Part shown: one piece after another, positions 25,711 through 34,508 of the stretch | Position numbering within the stretch: the first letter of the stretch is position 1 | Layout: each line of letters starts with the position of its first letter | NCBI GenBank assembly: GCA_021806545.1 | Contig: JAJZXI010000003.1 | Coordinates: 1-55,999 of the forward strand | Source of the DNA: Actinomycetes bacterium | GTDB lineage: Bacteria; Actinomycetota; Acidimicrobiia; Acidimicrobiales; Acidimicrobiaceae | Reading direction: 5' to 3' | Length of the DNA stretch: 55,999 nt | The notes under the pieces: model-generated | What the model was told of the DNA's origin: nothing | Databases searched by the model: none | The model's input: the letters and a program-made list of their open reading frames with translations, nothing else | Made by a program: the position numbers and the translations under genes

Positions 25711-26730
25711 ATGAAACATCGCATCGCCGTCATCGGAGGTGACGGAATAGGGCCTGAGGTAACCTCTGAGGCCGTGAAGGTGGCACGAGCCGCCGGTGCC
25801 AACCTTGAAACACAGGAGTTTGACCTCGGTGCGGCTCACTATGAACGCACGGGCGAGGTGCTTGACGATGCTACGTTGACTCAGCTCATGGGCTTCGATG
25901 CAATCCTGCTTGGGGCGATCGGACCAGCCATCGGCTCGACAGCCGTACCGTCTGGCATCCTGGAGCGCGGTCTCCTGCTGAAGCTACGTTTCGCACTCGA
26001 TCTCTATATCAACCAACGCCCCTTTCTCACACTGGATCCATCGGTCACCACGACTCACAAGCCGGTTGACATGATCGTCATTCGTGAGAACACAGAGGGC
26101 GCCTACGTCGGCGAAGGCGGCCTTCTCCGCAAGGGTACGCCCTTCGAGGTTGCCACCCAGGGCTCCGTCAATACGCGCAACGGCGTTGAGCGTGCAATCC
26201 GTTACGCCTTCGAGATCGCAAGGTCACGAGAGCGCAAACTCCTCACCTTGGTGCACAAAACCAACGTGCTCACCTTCTCGGGCGATCTGTGGTACCGAAC
26301 CTTTGTGGAGGTGTCCTCTGAGTATCGTGACGTGACCACGAGTTACAACCACGTCGATGCCGCCTGCATCTACCTGGTGGAGGCTCCTGAGCGATACGAT
26401 GTCATCGTGACCGACAACCTTTTTGGGGACATTCTCACCGACCTTGCCGCGGCAGTCTCCCAGGGAATCGGTTACGCCGCATCTGCCAATATCAATCCCG
26501 AACGCACCGGTCCGTCGCTGTTCGAGCCGGTACATGGTGCTGCCCACGATCGTGTAGGAACCGGCGAGGCTAATCCCTATGCTGCAATTCGTTCTGCCGC
26601 GATGATGTTGGATTTTCTGGGTGAGACCGAGGTTGCCAAGCGCATCGAGGACGCACTGGGCGTGCTCCCTCCCGAGGGCGCCAGCACGAGCGAGATAGGT
26701 GACTTCTACGGAGAAAGGGTGATCAGATAA
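25711..26730 (+). CDS. leuB: 3-isopropylmalate dehydrogenase
   Basis: 339 residues. IAVIGGDGIGPEV, VIRENTEGAYVGEGG, NVLTFSGDLWYRTF, YNHVDAACIYLV and NLFGDILTDLAAAV are the decarboxylating-dehydrogenase motifs, with Lys in VHKTN and Asp in the last two for metal binding. It oxidises 3-isopropylmalate to 2-oxoisocaproate and, in the citramalate route, methylmalate to 2-oxobutyrate. The stop overlaps the ilvE ATG (TAATG). A 22-codon GTG-started ORF at 25649-25714 overlaps its start. Confidence 0.93.
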   Translation: MKHRIAVIGGDGIGPEVTSEAVKVARAAGANLETQEFDLGAAHYERTGEVLDDATLTQLMGFDAILLGAIGPAIGSTAVPSGILERGLLLKLRFALDLYINQRPFLTLDPSVTTTHKPVDMIVIRENTEGAYVGEGGLLRKGTPFEVATQGSVNTRNGVERAIRYAFEIARSRERKLLTLVHKTNVLTFSGDLWYRTFVEVSSEYRDVTTSYNHVDAACIYLVEAPERYDVIVTDNLFGDILTDLAAAVSQGIGYAASANINPERTGPSLFEPVHGAAHDRVGTGEANPYAAIRSAAMMLDFLGETEVAKRIEDALGVLPPEGASTSEIGDFYGERVIR

Positions 26731-27656
26731 TGCCGATACAGCCGATGAAGTACGTGTGGATGAATGGGGCCCAGGTCCCCTTCGAGGACGCCAAGGTCCA
26801 CGTCTTGACCCACGCATTGCACTATGGTTATGGCGTCTTCGAAGGTATACGCGCGTACGAGACGCCACGTGGCTCTGCCGTCTTCCGCCTCACCGATCAT
26901 ATCAACCGCTTCTACGAGTCCGCGAAGATTCTGATGATGGAGATCCCTTACGCCCCATCAGAGTTAGTCGAAGCTACCAAGGTTCTCGTGACCGACAATG
27001 AATACCCATCGTGCTACATTCGCCCGATTGCCTATCTCGGTTATGGAGAAATGGGGCTCAACCCGCTCACCGGCACCACCGATGTGGCCATCGCTACGTG
27101 GCCGTGGGGTGCTTACCTCGGCGAAGAGGGCCTCGCCAAGGGCATCCGCGCCAAGATCTCCTCGTTCAAGCGCCATGACCCCAACATCATCCCGCCGGCC
27201 GCAAAGACAACCGGTGGTTATATTAATTCGGCCCTAGCCAAGGCCGAAGCGATAAAGGCAGGTTACGACGAGGCTATCATGCTCTCCGGCCAAGGGTACG
27301 TGAGTGAATGCACGGGCGAGAACATCTTCATCGTCAAAGGAGGCGTTCTTATCACCCCGTCCGATGCCTCCGGCGCGCTCTCGGGCATCACCCGTCGAAC
27401 CATCACCCAGCTAGCCAACGACATGGGCATCGAAACTCGTGAAGCACAGCTACTGCGCACCGACCTCTACCTAGCCGACGAGATGTTTATCACTGGGACT
27501 GCCGCCGAGGTCGTCCCCGTGAGTTCGGTCGACGACCGGCCGATCGGGACCGGAGAGCCAGGCAAGGTGTCGAGGGAGCTACAACGCCGGTATTTCGAGA
27601 TCGTAACCGGCAACAACGCCGACTACGACCATTGGCTCGAGTACACGAAAGGCTAA
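26730..27656 (+). CDS. ilvE: branched-chain amino acid aminotransferase
   Basis: 308 residues, fold-type IV. MKYVWMNGAQVPFEDAKVHV, HYGYGVFEGIRAY, KTTGGYINSALAKAEA with the PLP Lys, GYVSECTGENIFIV and ADEMFITGTAAEV are all typical of prokaryotic IlvE. It makes the final transamination for Val, Leu and Ile. It overlaps leuB by one base and ends 4 bp before the citramalate synthase gene, so leuB-ilvE-cimA form one operon. Confidence 0.95.
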   Translation: MPIQPMKYVWMNGAQVPFEDAKVHVLTHALHYGYGVFEGIRAYETPRGSAVFRLTDHINRFYESAKILMMEIPYAPSELVEATKVLVTDNEYPSCYIRPIAYLGYGEMGLNPLTGTTDVAIATWPWGAYLGEEGLAKGIRAKISSFKRHDPNIIPPAAKTTGGYINSALAKAEAIKAGYDEAIMLSGQGYVSECTGENIFIVKGGVLITPSDASGALSGITRRTITQLANDMGIETREAQLLRTDLYLADEMFITGTAAEVVPVSSVDDRPIGTGEPGKVSRELQRRYFEIVTGNNADYDHWLEYTKG

Positions 27657-27660
27657 CCAT

Positions 27661-29226
27661 CTGCACAAGGTTGACATTTACGACACCACACTGAGGGACG
27701 GGTCACAACAAGAGGGCATCTCCCTCACCGTTGATGACAAGCTGCGGGTTGCCCGTCAGCTGGACAGCCTCGGCGTCCAGTTCATCGAGGGCGGCTGGCC
27801 TGGTGCCAACCCCAAAGACGCGGCCTTCTTCGCGCGTGCGCGCTCAGAGCTTCGTCTGCACACGGCCAAGCTTGTCGCCTTTGGATCTACCCGGCGAGCC
27901 AATGGACAGGTCACAAGCGATCCCAACCTCCATGCGCTGATCACCAGTGGTGTCAGCGATGTCTGCATCGTCGCAAAGGCATGGGACTACCATGTCATTC
28001 ATGCGCTCCGGACCTCCCTAGAGGAGGCCCTAGCGATGGTTCGTGAGTCAGTCGCCTTTCTTGTCGAGCACGGCTGTAACGTGTTTCTCGATGCAGAGCA
28101 CTTCTTCGACGGCTTTAAGGACAATCCGACATTTGCACTCTCGGTTCTTGAAGTCGCCGCAAGCAGTGGCGCATCAACCCTCGTGCTTTGCGACACCAAC
28201 GGGGGCACGCTGCCGACCGAGATTCCCTCGATTCTTGCCAAAGTCAAGGACCAGGTGGCTGTCGATCTCGGTGTCCATTTTCACAACGACTCAGGGTGTG
28301 CTGTCGCCAATTCCTTGATTGCGGTGGATCTCGGTGCATCCCAGGTTCAGGGCTGCCTCAACGGCTACGGCGAGCGAACCGGTAATGCAAACCTCATCCC
28401 CATCATCGCCGCACTCTCGCTCAAGCAGGGGATCACGACGATACCAACCGAAAATATCGAACTCCTCACGTCAACAGCTCGACACATCGCAGAGATCACC
28501 AACCTTCCCGTCCCACCCCAGACGCCATATGTCGGTGCCTCAGCCTTTACCCACAAAGCCGGTCTCCATGTCAGTGCCATTGCTCGCCGCAGCGACGCTT
28601 ACGAGCACATCGATCCCAGCTTGGTCGGCAACCACACCCGTTTCGTTGTATCCGAAATGGCGGGCCGCCAGACTCTGATCATCAAGGCGGCGGAACTTGG
28701 TCTTGAGCTGACTGACGACGCAACCACCTCTCTTCTTCAACGCCTCAAGGATCTCGAACATCAGGGCTATCATTTCGAAGTCGCCGATGGATCACTCGAG
28801 CTGCTGATGCGCCAGGCGCTGGGCTGGCAGCAGTCCTACTTTGCCGTCGAATCCTACCGCGTTGCGACCGACGACTACCGAGGCTCGGGACTGCTCACCG
28901 AGGCGACCGTGAAAATACGCATCGGCCAGGACCGGGTGATCGCCACCGCCGAGGGTAACGGCCCGGTACACGCCCTCGATCAAGCGCTGCGCAAGGCGCT
29001 CCAACCAACATACCCGATGTTGGCATCGATGGGCCTTGACGACTTCAAGGTGCGAGTTCTCGATACCTCCCGAGGAACCGATGCGGTCGTACGGGTGCTG
29101 ATCGACTTCTCAGATATCGATGCGCAATGGACGACGACCGGAGTATCCACTAACATCATCGAAGCCTCGTTCTCTGCACTGACCGAGGGCTTCGTGTTAG
29201 CCCTGCTGAGAACGAACCCGACATGA
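27661..29226 (+). CDS. cimA: (R)-citramalate synthase, probable CTG start
   Basis: 521 residues if translated from the CTG at 27661, preceded by GAAAGG with 8-nt spacing. The frame from there reads HKVDIYDTTLRDGSQQEGIS, then FIEGGWPGANPKD, the start and early motifs of CimA; the frame has a stop at 27604 and no ATG, GTG or TTG before the catalytic DTTLRDG motif. The first ATG, at 28036, would remove about a quarter of the barrel. HFHNDSGCAVANSL and NGYGERTGNANL complete the active site, with a LeuA-type regulatory domain at the C-terminus. It condenses pyruvate and acetyl-CoA to citramalate, the threonine-independent start of isoleucine synthesis. Confidence 0.88.
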   Translation: MHKVDIYDTTLRDGSQQEGISLTVDDKLRVARQLDSLGVQFIEGGWPGANPKDAAFFARARSELRLHTAKLVAFGSTRRANGQVTSDPNLHALITSGVSDVCIVAKAWDYHVIHALRTSLEEALAMVRESVAFLVEHGCNVFLDAEHFFDGFKDNPTFALSVLEVAASSGASTLVLCDTNGGTLPTEIPSILAKVKDQVAVDLGVHFHNDSGCAVANSLIAVDLGASQVQGCLNGYGERTGNANLIPIIAALSLKQGITTIPTENIELLTSTARHIAEITNLPVPPQTPYVGASAFTHKAGLHVSAIARRSDAYEHIDPSLVGNHTRFVVSEMAGRQTLIIKAAELGLELTDDATTSLLQRLKDLEHQGYHFEVADGSLELLMRQALGWQQSYFAVESYRVATDDYRGSGLLTEATVKIRIGQDRVIATAEGNGPVHALDQALRKALQPTYPMLASMGLDDFKVRVLDTSRGTDAVVRVLIDFSDIDAQWTTTGVSTNIIEASFSALTEGFVLALLRTNPT

Positions 29227-29241
29227 AAGGAGAAGGCTACC

Positions 29242-29703
29242 ATGAGTCAGCCTGATATGGTCGAACTCAACCAGGCCGAGCGTGCGCCCAGGTACTGGGC
29301 GGAGCCGGTCAACCCGGTCGAGGTCGCGCTGGAGCGACCTGCCGAGCTAACCGGTCGCCGCCTGCTCCAGGGTCAGCTCAACGGCCGACCCGGCCCAGAC
29401 CAAGGCTACGCGCTCTCCCTCTTTACCCACCTTGCCAACCAGCTTCAGGCGGTACCAGGAGAACAGCTTGGTGATATCCAGGCCGGCGTCGTCGCGTGTG
29501 CGATGGCGCTAGCGAGCAGACTCGGTCGAGCCCCGGTGCAGGCTGACCTTCGCCTCGTGCTCGAGCACTTTGGTTATCTTGGAGGTGCCACCTCGGAGCA
29601 GATTCAGATTCGTCGGGACCGCTTCCGAGGTGTCAGTCATGACTATCAGGCGCTCCGTCGCATGGTTGCCCTCACCGAGATGGAGATCAACCTCCAAGAA
29701 TGA
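29242..29703 (+). CDS. conserved hypothetical protein
   Basis: 153 residues, soluble and mostly helical, not recognised. It starts 15 bp after cimA with AAAGGAGAAGG as ribosome site, so it is the last gene of the leuB-ilvE-cimA operon. Visible features are a Pro-rich start, LFTHLANQLQAVPGEQLGDIQ and a C-terminal helix ending MVALTEMEINLQE. No cysteine cluster or nucleotide-binding motif is apparent. Its 3' end overlaps the convergent ndh gene by 17 bp. Its position suggests a link with amino-acid synthesis, but the sequence does not show one. Confidence 0.75.
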   Translation: MSQPDMVELNQAERAPRYWAEPVNPVEVALERPAELTGRRLLQGQLNGRPGPDQGYALSLFTHLANQLQAVPGEQLGDIQAGVVACAMALASRLGRAPVQADLRLVLEHFGYLGGATSEQIQIRRDRFRGVSHDYQALRRMVALTEMEINLQE

Positions 29704-30982
29704 CCCGGGGGCCCTTGCCCCACGAGATGTAATGCCACGTCCAGTTGATCATCACCGATGCCTTGTTCCGCGATCCCAGCAGGGTCACCACGTGCAGACC
29801 TAACCAGGCGAGCCATGCAGGGGTCCCGCTGAGCCGAATACCATGGCCGATCTCCGCCACGGCGGCCCGGCGTCCGATGGTAGCCATCGTCCCTTTGTCT
29901 CGGTAACGAAACGGATAGGTCGTCTCACCCCTTGCCAGCGCAGCGATCTGGCGGGCCGCATGACGGCCACCCTGGATCGCTGGCTGGGCCAGCTGTGGCA
30001 GCGGATTACCGCTCGGATCGGACGCCAACGCGACATCGCCCACGGCGAAGATGTACTCCGAGCCGATCACTCGCAAATCCCCACCGACCATGAGTCGCCC
30101 TCCTCGTCCAGTTGGGAGGCCTAAACGTCCGATCACCGGCGGCACCGCGACGCCTGCCGCCCATAGCACCAGCCCATTTTGAATCTCTCGCCCACTGTGT
30201 AGCAAGATGACACCCGGCTCGAGTGCCTCCACTGTCTCTTCCAGGAGGACCGTAACGCCTCGCGTACGCAGCTCTCGGCGCGCGTACTCGGAGAGGCTTT
30301 CGTTGAATGCCTCAAGCAGGCGTTGCTGTTGCTCGATCAGGATCACCTTGACATCGTCAGGGTTCAGGCTGGTGTAGTCGGTATAGAGCGCCCGGTGTGC
30401 GAGCTCCGCGATTGCCCCGGCGAGCTCCACGCCAGTCGCACCTCCTCCGACCACGACAAAAGTGAGAGCGCCGTCACGTACTCCATGCGCAACCGCCTGT
30501 TCGAACTGATGGAAGAGATGATTTCTCACATCAAGGGCCTCATCGAGCGTGTAAATGGCGTGTGAGTACTCACGAGCACCGGCGATACCGAAGTAATTTG
30601 CCGTCGCTCCGACACCGAGGATCAGATAGTCGTAGTCCAATGTTCTGCCGTCCTCGAGCACGATGAACTTGCGCTCAACGTCAACCGACGCCAACTCACC
30701 CTGTTCGAACTTCGTTCTTGCCATACTGCGGATCACCGTTCGAATCGGGAAGGCGACGTCGCCTGGATTGAGTCCAGCGGTAGCCACCTGATACAACAGG
30801 GGCTGGAAGGTCGCAAAGTTATGGCGATCAACCAGGGTCACATCGGCTTCAAGCTTCGCAAGCTCCTCGATCGCTGCCAGTCCGGCGAAACCGGCACCGA
30901 CCACCACCACCCTGGGACGGCTAGCTGGGGCCGTCGTACCAAGAGTTGTCGTTTTGCGCTGTCGAAGCCGCGTCGCTATCAT
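29687..30982 (-). CDS. ndh: type II NADH dehydrogenase (NDH-2)
   Basis: 431 residues. Two dinucleotide-binding motifs: VVVVGAGFAGLAAIEEL (FAD) and VVVGGGATGVELAGAIAEL (NADH). FATFQPLLYQVATAGLNPGDVAFPIR is the quinone-site region typical of NDH-2, and FAVGDVALASDPSGNPLPQLAQPA is the third FAD motif. It passes electrons from NADH to quinone without proton pumping at the inner membrane face. The 3' end overlaps the convergent unknown gene by 17 bp. It lies 69 bp downstream of the ABC-like gene on the same strand. Confidence 0.9.
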   Translation of the reverse strand: MIATRLRQRKTTTLGTTAPASRPRVVVVGAGFAGLAAIEELAKLEADVTLVDRHNFATFQPLLYQVATAGLNPGDVAFPIRTVIRSMARTKFEQGELASVDVERKFIVLEDGRTLDYDYLILGVGATANYFGIAGAREYSHAIYTLDEALDVRNHLFHQFEQAVAHGVRDGALTFVVVGGGATGVELAGAIAELAHRALYTDYTSLNPDDVKVILIEQQQRLLEAFNESLSEYARRELRTRGVTVLLEETVEALEPGVILLHSGREIQNGLVLWAAGVAVPPVIGRLGLPTGRGGRLMVGGDLRVIGSEYIFAVGDVALASDPSGNPLPQLAQPAIQGGRHAARQIAALARGETTYPFRYRDKGTMATIGRRAAVAEIGHGIRLSGTPAWLAWLGLHVVTLLGSRNKASVMINWTWHYISWGKGPRVILGG

Positions 30983-31051
30983 GCTACCTCCTCGTACTTT
31001 CGAACGAGCATAGTTGGCCCTGCGAATGACGGGGTTGTGCGTAACCGTCTC

Positions 31052-31663
31052 TTAATCTCGAGTGGCTCGCACCTCAAGTCTACGCGACTGCCCTGCAAGG
31101 TTCGCGAGTGCCTCAGCCTCGGTCCACAGGACAATCGCGACCCGGTGGCCAACGGCATCTTTGATGCGTTGTACCACGCCAGGCGATGGTTCGAAGGATG
31201 CCGGCAGCATCAACACCCATACCGGCAGCAGCCGAACCAGCGTCATCGCCAGCGAGAGCCTTAGCCGCCCATCCGCTCGCAGCTGGGATGCCGGTGTATT
31301 CGCGAATGCGGTCAGGCCGACATCGTCGAGCACCTGCCGAAACGACGGAACCTTCCCCAACCTGGGCGGACCGATGCGAACCGCCAGCGCGAGATGTTCA
31401 AGTACCTTCAACGCAGGAACCGGTTCAAAGCCGGCAAAGGTCATGGCATAGGCTGTTCGAGCCTCGCGGCTTCCGACTTTTGCCCCAACGATACGAATAT
31501 CGGCATCAGGCTCAAGTCCAAGGAATGCCCGCGTCACCAACTCCATGGAAGCCCCGCTCAGGTGCATCACCTCGCCCTCTGCTAACCGCCAGGTTCCGAG
31601 ACGCAAAGTCCCTGCGGTATGGCTCGCCGATCCTTGAACCTCGAGGACGGTCTTAGGAGTCAC
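31052..31663 (-). CDS. ABC-ATPase-like protein lacking catalytic motifs
   Basis: 203 residues from a GTG at 31663 with GGAAGG 9 nt upstream; an alternative GTG lies at 31672. The order of segments follows an ABC nucleotide-binding domain: RLAEGEVMHLSGASMELVTRAFLGLEPD at the Walker A place (no GxxGxGKT), AMTFAGFEPVPALKVLEHLALA at the Q-loop place, SQLRADGRLRLSLAMTLVR at the signature place (no LSGGQ) and VWVLMLPASFEPS at the Walker B place (no DE). It is therefore probably unable to hydrolyse ATP. Its start overlaps the end of the preceding polytopic membrane gene, and both follow ilvC. I infer a pseudo-ATPase partner of that membrane protein. Confidence 0.6.
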   Translation of the reverse strand: MTPKTVLEVQGSASHTAGTLRLGTWRLAEGEVMHLSGASMELVTRAFLGLEPDADIRIVGAKVGSREARTAYAMTFAGFEPVPALKVLEHLALAVRIGPPRLGKVPSFRQVLDDVGLTAFANTPASQLRADGRLRLSLAMTLVRLLPVWVLMLPASFEPSPGVVQRIKDAVGHRVAIVLWTEAEALANLAGQSRRLEVRATRD

Positions 31664-32903
31664 GGATCTCACCCTTCCACCAACTCGTAAGCGAGATGCC
31701 GATCACCCCCATGATCACCGAAAAACTGGTGCCAGTGCTCGCATACTCGAAGAAGAGGCCGTGAGCAGCAAAAGCGTTATTGAGCTGCACAAGTGGCGCT
31801 AGCGCGCAGCCTGCAAACGCTACGGCGAGTACGCTCGAGACCCAACGACTCTGCGCCAACGCGAGGTCTTGCGCCATCACGCGCAAGGCGACACCAGCAC
31901 CGATGAAGCCGACCCCACAGCCCAATGCGATCATCGCCACCGTCCCAAAACCCACGAGAAAACTCAACCGCCACGCGACCAGAATCGCTGCTAGGACGAA
32001 CGCGCTCGCTGCCAGAGCAGGTAGGACTGACGTCCTCCGGCCGTAGGACCCGCGAGTTCTCGGAAGTACCCCGAGCAGTCCCTCAGGAGCGACGAGTGAA
32101 GAGGTGATCGGCGTGAGCTCCCAGCCGAGCCAACAACCCAACGCCGCCACGAGCGGAGCAAGCACCAACAGACCCTCAGTGAGTCCAATACCCAATGGGA
32201 CAAGGGCGAGCGTGCCCAGGATGATCTGGAGCCAGCGACGGCGCCCAGCACGAATCACACCCATGCCACCCAAGGTAAGACCTGGATACGCCAGCAAAAA
32301 CGTAAGTCCTAGTGACCGGTCGATAAAGCGCCCGTCAGGCTGCGCCACCGGCTTGGCTGTCCTCGGCGCCCAACGCGAAGCCAAAAAGACTCCAACTCCC
32401 GCTAGGAGCACAATGGATGCATGCTCGAGAGCATGACCCCCTTCCAGGAGAGCTGCAATACCACGTTGCAGTCCCAGCGAGGCTCCCGTTGTGACCAGAA
32501 TGACCCACGCAACCCCAAGGAGCGCGAGAACGAGATCGACCAACCGACTCCACATCGCGAACCGGTTGAATCCGACAAGCCAACCAGCGACACCAACCCC
32601 CACGACCAACCATGGGAAAACACTCGAATGGATGAGACCGCCGTGTTTCAACGCATACCATGCCACGATCGAGTATCCGACCGTGACCCCCGCGATCAGG
32701 CTCGCTATGCCTCTAGGCCAGCGGCTGCCCGCGCTGAGAGCCGTCAGCGCGACAACCGCGGCAAGGAGGCCTCCGCCCAGTGCAGCCTCTGGCAACGAAC
32801 GCACGACCCTATCCAGATCACGGTCGAGAACCGCCATCAAGACAACTAGGCTCACAACCCCCCATAGCACCGGCCTTCGCCAGACCCGAAGGGCCTCGGC
32901 CAT
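31653..32903 (-). CDS. polytopic membrane protein, unknown function
   Basis: 416 residues with roughly eleven or twelve hydrophobic segments and few conserved polar residues; not recognised. It begins 4 bp after the ilvC stop and its end overlaps the next gene, so it appears to be part of the ilvB-ilvN-ilvC transcription unit. The repeated glycine-rich segments (LIAGVTVGYSIVAWYAL, VGVGVAGWLVGF) are compatible with a transporter or an ABC-type permease. Together with the ABC-like gene it could handle branched-chain amino acids or another membrane process; that is only position-based inference. Confidence 0.7.
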   Translation of the reverse strand: MAEALRVWRRPVLWGVVSLVVLMAVLDRDLDRVVRSLPEAALGGGLLAAVVALTALSAGSRWPRGIASLIAGVTVGYSIVAWYALKHGGLIHSSVFPWLVVGVGVAGWLVGFNRFAMWSRLVDLVLALLGVAWVILVTTGASLGLQRGIAALLEGGHALEHASIVLLAGVGVFLASRWAPRTAKPVAQPDGRFIDRSLGLTFLLAYPGLTLGGMGVIRAGRRRWLQIILGTLALVPLGIGLTEGLLVLAPLVAALGCWLGWELTPITSSLVAPEGLLGVLPRTRGSYGRRTSVLPALAASAFVLAAILVAWRLSFLVGFGTVAMIALGCGVGFIGAGVALRVMAQDLALAQSRWVSSVLAVAFAGCALAPLVQLNNAFAAHGLFFEYASTGTSFSVIMGVIGISLTSWWKGEIRDS

Positions 32904-32907
32904 GCCG

Positions 32908-33930
32908 TTAGCCCCCTGAGACCTCGGTCAGCTTGGACTTTGTCGACAGGAACGGCATCATCGACCGAAGCGTAGCGCCCACCTGTTCTACCGCCTGTCC
33001 CTTCGCCTGCTCGCGAAGTTGATTGAAGCGGGGTCGCCCTGCGGCCATCTCGTCGATCAACTCGCGAGCAAACGAGCCGTCTTGGATCTCGGCGAGAATG
33101 CGCCGCATCTCGGCCCGAGTAGCTTCGGTCACAACCCGTGGCCCACGCGTTAAGCCTCCGTATTCTGCAGTCTCCGAAACCGAGAACCACATGCCAGCAA
33201 GGCCATTTTCATAGAGGAGGTCGACGATCAACTTCATCTCATGAAGGCACTCGAAGTACGCCGACTCCGGTTGGTACCCTGCCTCAACGAGCGTGGTGAA
33301 CCCAGCCACGATCAGCTCACTCAATCCACCACAGAGGACAACCTGCTCACCGAAGAGGTCGGTCTCGGTCTCCTCCGCGAACGTGGTATCGAGTACTCCC
33401 GCCTTGGTAGACCCGATGCCCCAAGCGTACGAGAGTGCCAAAGCATGGCCCACGCCCTCTGGATCGTTCTCCACCGCAATGAGTGACGGTACGCCACCGC
33501 CCTCTTCGTAGGTCCTGCGAACAAGATGCCCTGGACCCTTCGGCGCTACCATGATGACTGCGACATCGTCGGGCGGGACGATCTGCTGATATCGAATATT
33601 GAAACCATGGGCAAAACCAAGCGTCTGCCCCTTGTGCAGGTGGGGAGCGACCTGCTCATCATAGATCTGCTTTTGAACCGTATCAGGGGCGAGGAACATG
33701 ATAAGGTCAGCCCACGCTACCGCCTCAGGCACGGAGAGCACCTCGAGGCCACTCGCCCATGCCTTCTCTCCCGACGCTGAACCGGGACGGAGCGCCACAC
33801 GCACCTGCACCCCAGAATCAGAGAGGTTCAACGCATGGGCATGCCCCTGAGAGCCATATCCGATAATCGCAACACGAGTGCCACTGATGATGGATGAATC
33901 CGCATCCTTGTCGTAATACATCTGTGCCAT
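32908..33930 (-). CDS. ilvC: ketol-acid reductoisomerase
   Basis: 340 residues. [33 protein letters not shown] shows the NADPH-binding motif (GYGSQG); [28 protein letters not shown] and [10 protein letters not shown] with metal-binding Asp/Glu follow. It is the class I short form. It makes dihydroxy acids from acetolactate or acetohydroxybutyrate. ilvN ends 2 bp upstream, and the unknown membrane gene starts 4 bp after its stop. Confidence 0.96.
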   Translation of the reverse strand: MAQMYYDKDADSSIISGTRVAIIGYGSQGHAHALNLSDSGVQVRVALRPGSASGEKAWASGLEVLSVPEAVAWADLIMFLAPDTVQKQIYDEQVAPHLHKGQTLGFAHGFNIRYQQIVPPDDVAVIMVAPKGPGHLVRRTYEEGGGVPSLIAVENDPEGVGHALALSYAWGIGSTKAGVLDTTFAEETETDLFGEQVVLCGGLSELIVAGFTTLVEAGYQPESAYFECLHEMKLIVDLLYENGLAGMWFSVSETAEYGGLTRGPRVVTEATRAEMRRILAEIQDGSFARELIDEMAAGRPRFNQLREQAKGQAVEQVGATLRSMMPFLSTKSKLTEVSGG

Positions 33931-33932
33931 TG

Positions 33933-34508
33933 CTATGATATCTTTCCCTTCTTCGGTCGTCGTGCGGGCTTGGGCAACTTGCTGAGTGCAATCCTACCGG
34001 TCCGTTGAAGCTCAATCACACCGAATTCCGCCAAGAAGGCCTCGACATCGTCAAGCTTCTCAGGAGAAAGGGCAAAAACGACGGTCAAGCGGTCGAGCGA
34101 GACATCGATAATCTCACCGTGAAATATCTCCACCAGCTCCATCACCTTGGACCGGGCGCCAGCCTCAGCATTGATCGTCGCAAGCATGCACTCATACTCC
34201 AATGCATCGGCTGGATCGATCTCGGTGATCTTAATGACGTTGATGAGTTTGTGGAGTTGTTTGGTGATCTGCTCGAGCGGCACCGACTCCACATCTACCA
34301 CGATCGTCAACCGCGAGAAACGCTCATCATCGGTCGGCGCTACCGCCAGCGAATAGATGTTATAGCCGCGTCGAGAGAACAGTAGCGACACACGAGCCAA
34401 CACACCGGCTCGGTTCTCCACCAGTACGCTCAAGATGTGATGACGGCCACCAACATGCGGGCGGATCGAGCCGATAGGCACGAGATTTGAGGATCGCTCT
34501 GCCATCAT
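33933..34508 (-). CDS. ilvN: acetolactate synthase small (regulatory) subunit
   Basis: 191 residues with an N-terminal ACT domain ([37 protein letters not shown]) and a C-terminal ALS_ss domain ([26 protein letters not shown]). It binds Val and stimulates IlvB. The start is one of two adjacent ATGs (34508, 34505) that overlap the ilvB stop. A basic tail [11 protein letters not shown] ends the protein. Confidence 0.95.
   Translation of the reverse strand: MMAERSSNLVPIGSIRPHVGGRHHILSVLVENRAGVLARVSLLFSRRGYNIYSLAVAPTDDERFSRLTIVVDVESVPLEQITKQLHKLINVIKITEIDPADALEYECMLATINAEAGARSKVMELVEIFHGEIIDVSLDRLTVVFALSPEKLDDVEAFLAEFGVIELQRTGRIALSKLPKPARRPKKGKIS

Noticed and set aside
25649-25714. 22-codon GTG-started ORF overlapping the leuB start as a possible leucine leader
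   Set aside because: It has only scattered Leu codons, no run of branched-chain codons near its end, and no hairpin or terminator between it and leuB.
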